DNA from: CAZPQV01 sp964588705
GTDB lineage: Bacteria; Bacteroidota; Bacteroidia; Flavobacteriales; Weeksellaceae
NCBI GenBank assembly: GCA_964588705.1
Contig: CAZPQV010000049.1
Coordinates: forward strand, 1-17,094
DNA: 17,094 bases
Direction: 5' to 3'
A program made the position numbers and the translations under genes. The notes below the pieces were generated by a model. It did not search any database. It was not told the DNA's origin and saw nothing but the letters and a program-made list of their open reading frames with translations. Positions 13,078 through 17,094 of the stretch are shown here, piece by piece; position 1 is the stretch's first letter, and each line of letters starts with the position of its first letter.

Positions 13078-14553
13078 TTATCTCTGTACATTTCTGATGA
13101 TTACAACCTGTCCTCCTTCTTTATTGGTATTTACTCCTGCACCATCAGCATCTTTAAACTTATCGTTTCTCCAGGTATGCGAGTGGATGTTTACCATAAA
13201 AGTTCCCGGAACACCGATGATATCAGAAATATCTTCCATCGCACCAAACTCCCAAGAACCAAATTTCTGTAAGTTTCCGGATTGGTCGTAAGCAGCTTGC
13301 CAAGCAGCGTCGCTTCTGTTGTGCTTCATATTCAACCAAGGTTTGTATTGTTTTGTTCCGATGTTGTATTGCCAGATATAAGAATCGTGGGTTGCCGCAG
13401 AATAGTAAGAATCTCCGTCTTCCTGGATGTAAACATAATTTTCTGTTACCGCAACGTTGTCCGGATTGATAAGGTCTTTTCCAGGATTTGAATCACCTTC
13501 TGCAACTACTTCCAGTTTTCCTGCAAGCATATTGTTTTGGTCAAGAACCAGTTTATAAAGCCTTCCCCACATAGTCAATCCCTGTTTTGGATTTACACCA
13601 TCGCTGGATTCACCTGTTGCCACGAAATAGATTTCTCTACCGTTTCCTTTACCTTTTCTGTAATCTACATCTTCAACTCTTGAGAATCTGATTACTTTAT
13701 TGTCGATATTCTTCTGGTTGATTTCTGCACCTGTAAGGTTTTTAGCATTTGGGATTTCTACGAATTCTACATCGTAAGTGTTTCCTTTGGTCATTTCTGT
13801 TTCCCAAATTTTTCCACTTTTCGATTTTAATGCATAAAGTTTTCCGTTATCCAAATCTCCCTGAGTATTAGACACGTACATAATCAACTGACCTGCAGAC
13901 TGATGCGAAGTAGAATAAGACTGATCTTCCCCAATGATGATATACGTTTTACCGTTGGATACATCTTTTGGAAGTGGCACTGCATTCTCCATAGACGCTT
14001 TACCTAAAGCCGGCTTCACTCTCGATTTATCTGAAGCCTGAGACACCGGAGCCATCGGATTGATTGCATGAACCATAGATTCCTGACCAGATTCTCCGGC
14101 TGTTAAAAATGCACTGAAACCGTGAATTTCCGGAGTAGCCAATGTAGCAGAACACAATCTTGTCATCCCGCCAATTCCGTTCAGGATGTATTCTCCTTTA
14201 AATGGTTTGAAAGTTTTATCCAAATAAACTCTTGAAACAGATTGAGTAATTTCGTGGTTGGTGATCATTAAGTAACCATCAGAATTCGGGTCTTTCATAA
14301 TTCCCATACCATCCGGCTGTCCTGCGAATACGAAGTTGGGCGTTCCTGAAAGAACATCAGAACTGGAAATAAGAGAATTTATCTGAAGATTTTCAAAGCC
14401 AGGCATTGCAAAAACAAAAGCCGGTTCTTTTGAGTGATCTGCAAATTTAATGTTTTCGTTCAGCGGCTGATCTGGTGTTCCATTGTCATCATTACAGCTC
14501 TGCACTGTCGCAAAAGCTAAGGCCATTAGCCCAATAGTTTTTGTAATTTTCAT
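13078..14553 (-). CDS. PhoX/DUF839-like lipoprotein
   Basis: A 491-residue exported lipoprotein: MKITKTIGLMALAFATVQSC with Cys20 as the lipidation site, followed by NDDNG, an acidic stretch like flavobacterial surface-export signals. The rest is a beta propeller of the PhoX/DUF839 family: GQPDGMGIMKDPNSDGYLMI then TNHE (79-101), GGMTRLCSATL (128-138), FLTAGESG (149-156), FSRVEDVDY (290-298), NPDNVAV (363-369) and WEFGAMEDIS (434-443). PhoX enzymes are iron- and calcium-dependent phosphomonoesterases in which a Cys and acidic residues bind the metals; Cys134 and Glu154 are at plausible equivalent places, but I cannot verify the full metal set. Phosphatase activity is therefore inference, since many DUF839 proteins are uncharacterised. 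The ATG at 14553 is used because an upstream TTG (14583) would add residues ahead of a normal signal peptide. It precedes the cytochrome peroxidase gene. Confidence 0.85.
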   Translation of the reverse strand: MKITKTIGLMALAFATVQSCNDDNGTPDQPLNENIKFADHSKEPAFVFAMPGFENLQINSLISSSDVLSGTPNFVFAGQPDGMGIMKDPNSDGYLMITNHEITQSVSRVYLDKTFKPFKGEYILNGIGGMTRLCSATLATPEIHGFSAFLTAGESGQESMVHAINPMAPVSQASDKSRVKPALGKASMENAVPLPKDVSNGKTYIIIGEDQSYSTSHQSAGQLIMYVSNTQGDLDNGKLYALKSKSGKIWETEMTKGNTYDVEFVEIPNAKNLTGAEINQKNIDNKVIRFSRVEDVDYRKGKGNGREIYFVATGESSDGVNPKQGLTMWGRLYKLVLDQNNMLAGKLEVVAEGDSNPGKDLINPDNVAVTENYVYIQEDGDSYYSAATHDSYIWQYNIGTKQYKPWLNMKHNRSDAAWQAAYDQSGNLQKFGSWEFGAMEDISDIIGVPGTFMVNIHSHTWRNDKFKDADGAGVNTNKEGGQVVIIRNVQR

Positions 14554-14580
14554 AATTTTATTAAAAGATTTATTCTTCGG

Positions 14581-14588
14581 CAAAACTA
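14581..14588 (-). promoter_or_regulatory. -7 box for the PhoX-like gene
   Basis: On the minus strand TAGTTTTG matches TAnnTTTG, 27 bases upstream of the ATG at 14553. A -33 TTG at the standard spacing is missing; that region is occupied by the palindrome at 14599-14614, which suggests activator-dependent or repressed transcription. Confidence 0.45.
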
Positions 14589-14598
14589 TCTCTCATTT

Positions 14599-14614
14599 GT
14601 AAACTGTAGTTTAC
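14599..14614. promoter_or_regulatory. Perfect 16-base palindrome, candidate operator
   Basis: GTAAACT-GT-AGTTTAC is a perfect 7+7 inverted repeat with a 2-base centre. It lies ten bases upstream of the -7 box of the PhoX-like gene, at about -18 to -34. A dimeric regulator is the simplest explanation; the regulator is unknown. Confidence 0.5.
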
Positions 14615-14693
14615 CAAAATGCAATGAATCTTTTAAATATTAATGAAAGAAAGTGGCGATTATTAAAAAAACATCAATTAACATTTGCATTGT

Positions 14694-14724
14694 AAAAGTA
14701 AAAACCTCCCTAAAAGAGAGGTTT
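14694..14724 (-). terminator. Intrinsic terminator of alaS
   Basis: On the minus strand AACCTCTC (14723-14716) pairs with GGGAGGTT (14710-14703), 8 bp with one G-T wobble and a 5-base loop, extended by one further A-T pair and followed by TTTACTTTTAC. It lies about 20 bases after the alaS stop. Confidence 0.72.
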
Positions 14725-14745
14725 GTAATTCGTAGTTCGTAATTC
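14725..14745. repeat. Three tandem heptamers next to the alaS stop
   Basis: GTAATTC, GTAGTTC and GTAATTC follow one another exactly and fill the gap between the alaS stop codon (14746-14748) and its terminator stem. The middle copy differs by one base. Confidence 0.55.
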
Positions 14746-17094
14746 TTACAAAGATTGCGCTTTTGCAACAGCCGCATCAATCCCCTCAAGATTCTTTCCT
14801 CCCGCAGTAGCAAATCCCGGATTTCCACCGCCACCGCCCTGAATTTCTTTGGCGAGTTCTTTTACAATATTTCCGGCGTGGTATTTTCCGTCCAGGTCAT
14901 CGGAAACACCAACGGTAATCATTGGTTTTTCTCCAGCATCGGAAATAATGACGGTTACAGAAGTTGGAATTTCTTTTTTTAGTTGGAACACGATGTCTTT
15001 CACGCTTCCGGCGTCCATTGAAACCTTTTTCACCAAAAGTTTTTTGTCGCCGCTTTCGGTAAAATCATTTTTCCAGTTGGCAGTTTCGCCCTGTGCTTTT
15101 TCTTTTTTCAAAGATTCCACTTCGGATTTCAGTGTTGCATTTTCTGCGATTAATTTCTCAACAGATTTTGCCAAATCTTTTGATTTCAATAATTGTGAAA
15201 GTTCAGAAAGTTGAGTTTCCAAAGATTTGAAATATTCTGCAGACTTATCGCCTGAAATCGCTTCAATTCTACGGATTCCGGCTGCGGTTGAAGACTCGGA
15301 AGTAATCTTGAAATGTCCAATCTCTCCGGTGGATTTCACGTGCGTTCCACCGCAAAGTTCCTTCGAACTTCCAAACTGAATCATACGCACTTTATCACCG
15401 TATTTTTCTCCGAAAAGCATCATCGCCCCTTTTTCGGTAGCTTCGGCAATCGGCAAATCACGGAATTCCTCTAAAGCAATATTTTCTTTGATTTTTGCAT
15501 TTACTTTTTCTTCCACGAGCGCCAGTTCGTCTTCATTCATTTTAGAAAAATGCGAGAAGTCGAAACGAAGATATTCCGGACCCACATAGGAACCTTTCTG
15601 CTCCACATGTGTTCCCAAAACCTCACGCAAAGCTTCGTGCAGTAAGTGTGTTACCGAGTGATTCCCCTGTGTATTTCTGCGGTTTTTGGCATCGACTTTT
15701 GCATAAAAAACAGCACCCGCATCTTTCGGAAGTTCCTTGATTAAAGAAATAATCAGGTTATTTTCCTTTTTAGTATCTAAAACTTGAATCACATCCGGAT
15801 TGTCTTTCACATTGTAAAGTTCCGGTTTTGAAATATCAAAGTGCGGTGCATAGCTCGGAATCAGAATTCCTTTGTCACCAATTTGTCCGCCACCTTCAGG
15901 ATAGAACGGCGTTTTAGACAAAACAATCTGATAAAATTCGCCATCTTTATTTTCAATTTTCCGGTATCTTGTAATATATGTTTCCGATGAAAAACTGTCG
16001 TAACCCACGAAAGTTTCCGGTTTTTCTTCCAAAACCACCCAGTCGTAAACTTTGGCTGCCGAATCTTTTTTGGAACGCTGTTTCTGCTTTTCCATTTCGG
16101 TTTCAAATCCCTTTTCATCAACAGTTAACTGTTTTTCTTCAGCAATAATCCTTGATAAATCTGCAGGGAATCCGTAAGTGTCATACAGTTCAAAAACCTG
16201 ATCGCCCGGGAGTGTTTTTTCTCCTTTTTTAATGGTTTCATCGATGATGTGAGCCAAACGAACCAAACCGTGTTCAATGGTTTTCAGGAACGAAGTTTCT
16301 TCTTCCTTAATCACTTCTGTCACCAGTTTTTCCTGCTTCACCAGTTCCGGGAAGAAGGTACCCATTTCATTTTTCAAAACAGAAACCAGTTCAAACAGGA
16401 ACGGTTCTTTCATCCCTAAAAATCGGTAAGAATACGAAATCGCTCTTCTCAAAATTCGGCGGATAACGTAACCTGCACCACCATTGGAAGGCAGCTGTCC
16501 ATCAGCAATCGCAAACGAAACCGCACGAATATGATCAACCACCACACGAATGGAAATATCTTTTTCGTCTTCTAAAATTCCGGTATATTTTTTCCCTGAA
16601 AGTTCTTCCACTTTTGATATCAGCGGCGTGAAAACATCGGTATCGTAATTTGAAGATTTCCCCTGAAGCGCCATACACAGACGCTCGAAGCCCATTCCTG
16701 TATCTACGTGCTGAGCCGGAAGTTTTTCCAAAGTTCCGTCGGCTTTACGGTTGAATTCCATGAAAACCAAGTTCCAGATTTCCACCACTTGCGGATGATC
16801 ATTATTCACCAAATCCAATCCGGAAACTTTTGCTTTTTCTTCATCAGAACGCAAATCCACGTGAATTTCGGAACACGGTCCGCAAGGTCCGCTTTCGCCC
16901 ATTTCCCAGAAATTATCTTTCTTATTTCCGTTGATGATGCGCTCTTCTGCAACATGCGATTTCCAGAAATTGTACGCATCCTGATCGCGCTCCAGATTTT
17001 CCGAAGCATCACCTTCAAAAATCGTCACATACAGGTTTTCTTTCGGAATTTTATAAACTTCGGTCAGCAGTTCCCACGCAAAATCAATCGCTTC
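14746..17094 (-). CDS. alaS: Alanyl-tRNA synthetase (5' end beyond the window)
   Basis: The frame is open to the right edge and ends at TAA 14748-14746, giving 782 residues; a full-length enzyme has about 870-880, so roughly the first 90-100 residues (with the first class II signature) are missing. It charges tRNA-Ala with alanine in the cytosol. Seen in order: FWEMGESGPCGPCSEIHVDL (catalytic domain), HVDTGMGFERLCMAL, DHIRAVSFAIADGQLPSNGG and RRILRRA (tRNA-binding region), HSVTHLLHEAL with LCGGTHV (the four zinc ligands of the editing domain that removes mischarged Ser/Gly), a coiled coil (EKLIAENATLKSEVESLKKE), and the C-Ala domain ending GGGGGNPGFATAGGKNLEG. All editing-site ligands are present. 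The terminator at 14694-14724 ends the transcript. Confidence 0.97.
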   Translation of the reverse strand, partial: EAIDFAWELLTEVYKIPKENLYVTIFEGDASENLERDQDAYNFWKSHVAEERIINGNKKDNFWEMGESGPCGPCSEIHVDLRSDEEKAKVSGLDLVNNDHPQVVEIWNLVFMEFNRKADGTLEKLPAQHVDTGMGFERLCMALQGKSSNYDTDVFTPLISKVEELSGKKYTGILEDEKDISIRVVVDHIRAVSFAIADGQLPSNGGAGYVIRRILRRAISYSYRFLGMKEPFLFELVSVLKNEMGTFFPELVKQEKLVTEVIKEEETSFLKTIEHGLVRLAHIIDETIKKGEKTLPGDQVFELYDTYGFPADLSRIIAEEKQLTVDEKGFETEMEKQKQRSKKDSAAKVYDWVVLEEKPETFVGYDSFSSETYITRYRKIENKDGEFYQIVLSKTPFYPEGGGQIGDKGILIPSYAPHFDISKPELYNVKDNPDVIQVLDTKKENNLIISLIKELPKDAGAVFYAKVDAKNRRNTQGNHSVTHLLHEALREVLGTHVEQKGSYVGPEYLRFDFSHFSKMNEDELALVEEKVNAKIKENIALEEFRDLPIAEATEKGAMMLFGEKYGDKVRMIQFGSSKELCGGTHVKSTGEIGHFKITSESSTAAGIRRIEAISGDKSAEYFKSLETQLSELSQLLKSKDLAKSVEKLIAENATLKSEVESLKKEKAQGETANWKNDFTESGDKKLLVKKVSMDAGSVKDIVFQLKKEIPTSVTVIISDAGEKPMITVGVSDDLDGKYHAGNIVKELAKEIQGGGGGNPGFATAGGKNLEGIDAAVAKAQSL

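Noticed and set aside
14554..14583. Upstream TTG start for the PhoX-like protein
   Set aside because: It would put a charged stretch (MPKNKSFNKI) before a complete signal peptide and place the start inside the promoter -7 box.

Overview
The window is a chromosomal segment of a Bacteroidota bacterium, most likely a Chryseobacterium-like flavobacterium (family Weeksellaceae). This rests on the AT-rich, gene-dense layout; promoters of the Bacteroidota type (-33 TTG, -7 TAnnTTTG); weak Shine-Dalgarno sites; outer-membrane and lipoprotein families typical of the phylum (DUF5686 barrel, PhoX-like lipoprotein, CsaA, plant-type glutaminyl cyclase); and signal peptides followed by Gln at +1. No rRNA, tRNA, CRISPR array, IS element or prophage gene was seen. 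The species call is inference from family resemblance.

Layout. 1-661 (minus): the 5' two-thirds or so of an exported propeller-like protein running off the left edge. 662-867: an intergenic spacer with a duplicated hairpin element and a terminator. 868-3298 (minus): a glutaminyl cyclase lipoprotein, a VOC-fold protein and two SRPBCC/AHSA1 proteins, in three transcription units. 3419-6630 (plus): a membrane-anchored metallo-beta-lactamase-fold hydrolase, an ankyrin-repeat lipoprotein and a thiolase. 6715-7053 (minus): CsaA. 7228-7611 (plus): an HxlR-type regulator interrupted by an in-frame TAA. 7608-10046 (minus): a large DUF5686 outer-membrane protein. 10154-11112 (plus): two tandem paralogous secreted coiled-coil proteins. 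11200-14553 (minus): a PhoX/DUF839-like lipoprotein followed by a diheme cytochrome c peroxidase-like lipoprotein with a long helical N-terminal domain. 14746-17094 (minus): alanyl-tRNA synthetase, missing its N-terminus at the right edge.

How the genes relate. Most are single-gene units with their own terminators, so this is mainly ordinary core and envelope sequence rather than a dedicated accessory island. The clearest functional thread is envelope biogenesis: the glutaminyl cyclase is predicted to cyclise N-terminal Gln exposed by signal peptidase I, and all four signal-peptidase-I-type proteins in the window appear to be cut just before a Gln. The PhoX-like and cytochrome peroxidase genes form a same-strand pair behind a promoter with a perfect 7+7 palindrome.

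I did not find a convincing new multi-gene system. The best leads are the broken regulator, the degenerate imelysin-like domain fused to the cytochrome peroxidase, the palindromic site upstream of the PhoX-like gene, and a small family of hairpin repeats with compensatory stem changes.
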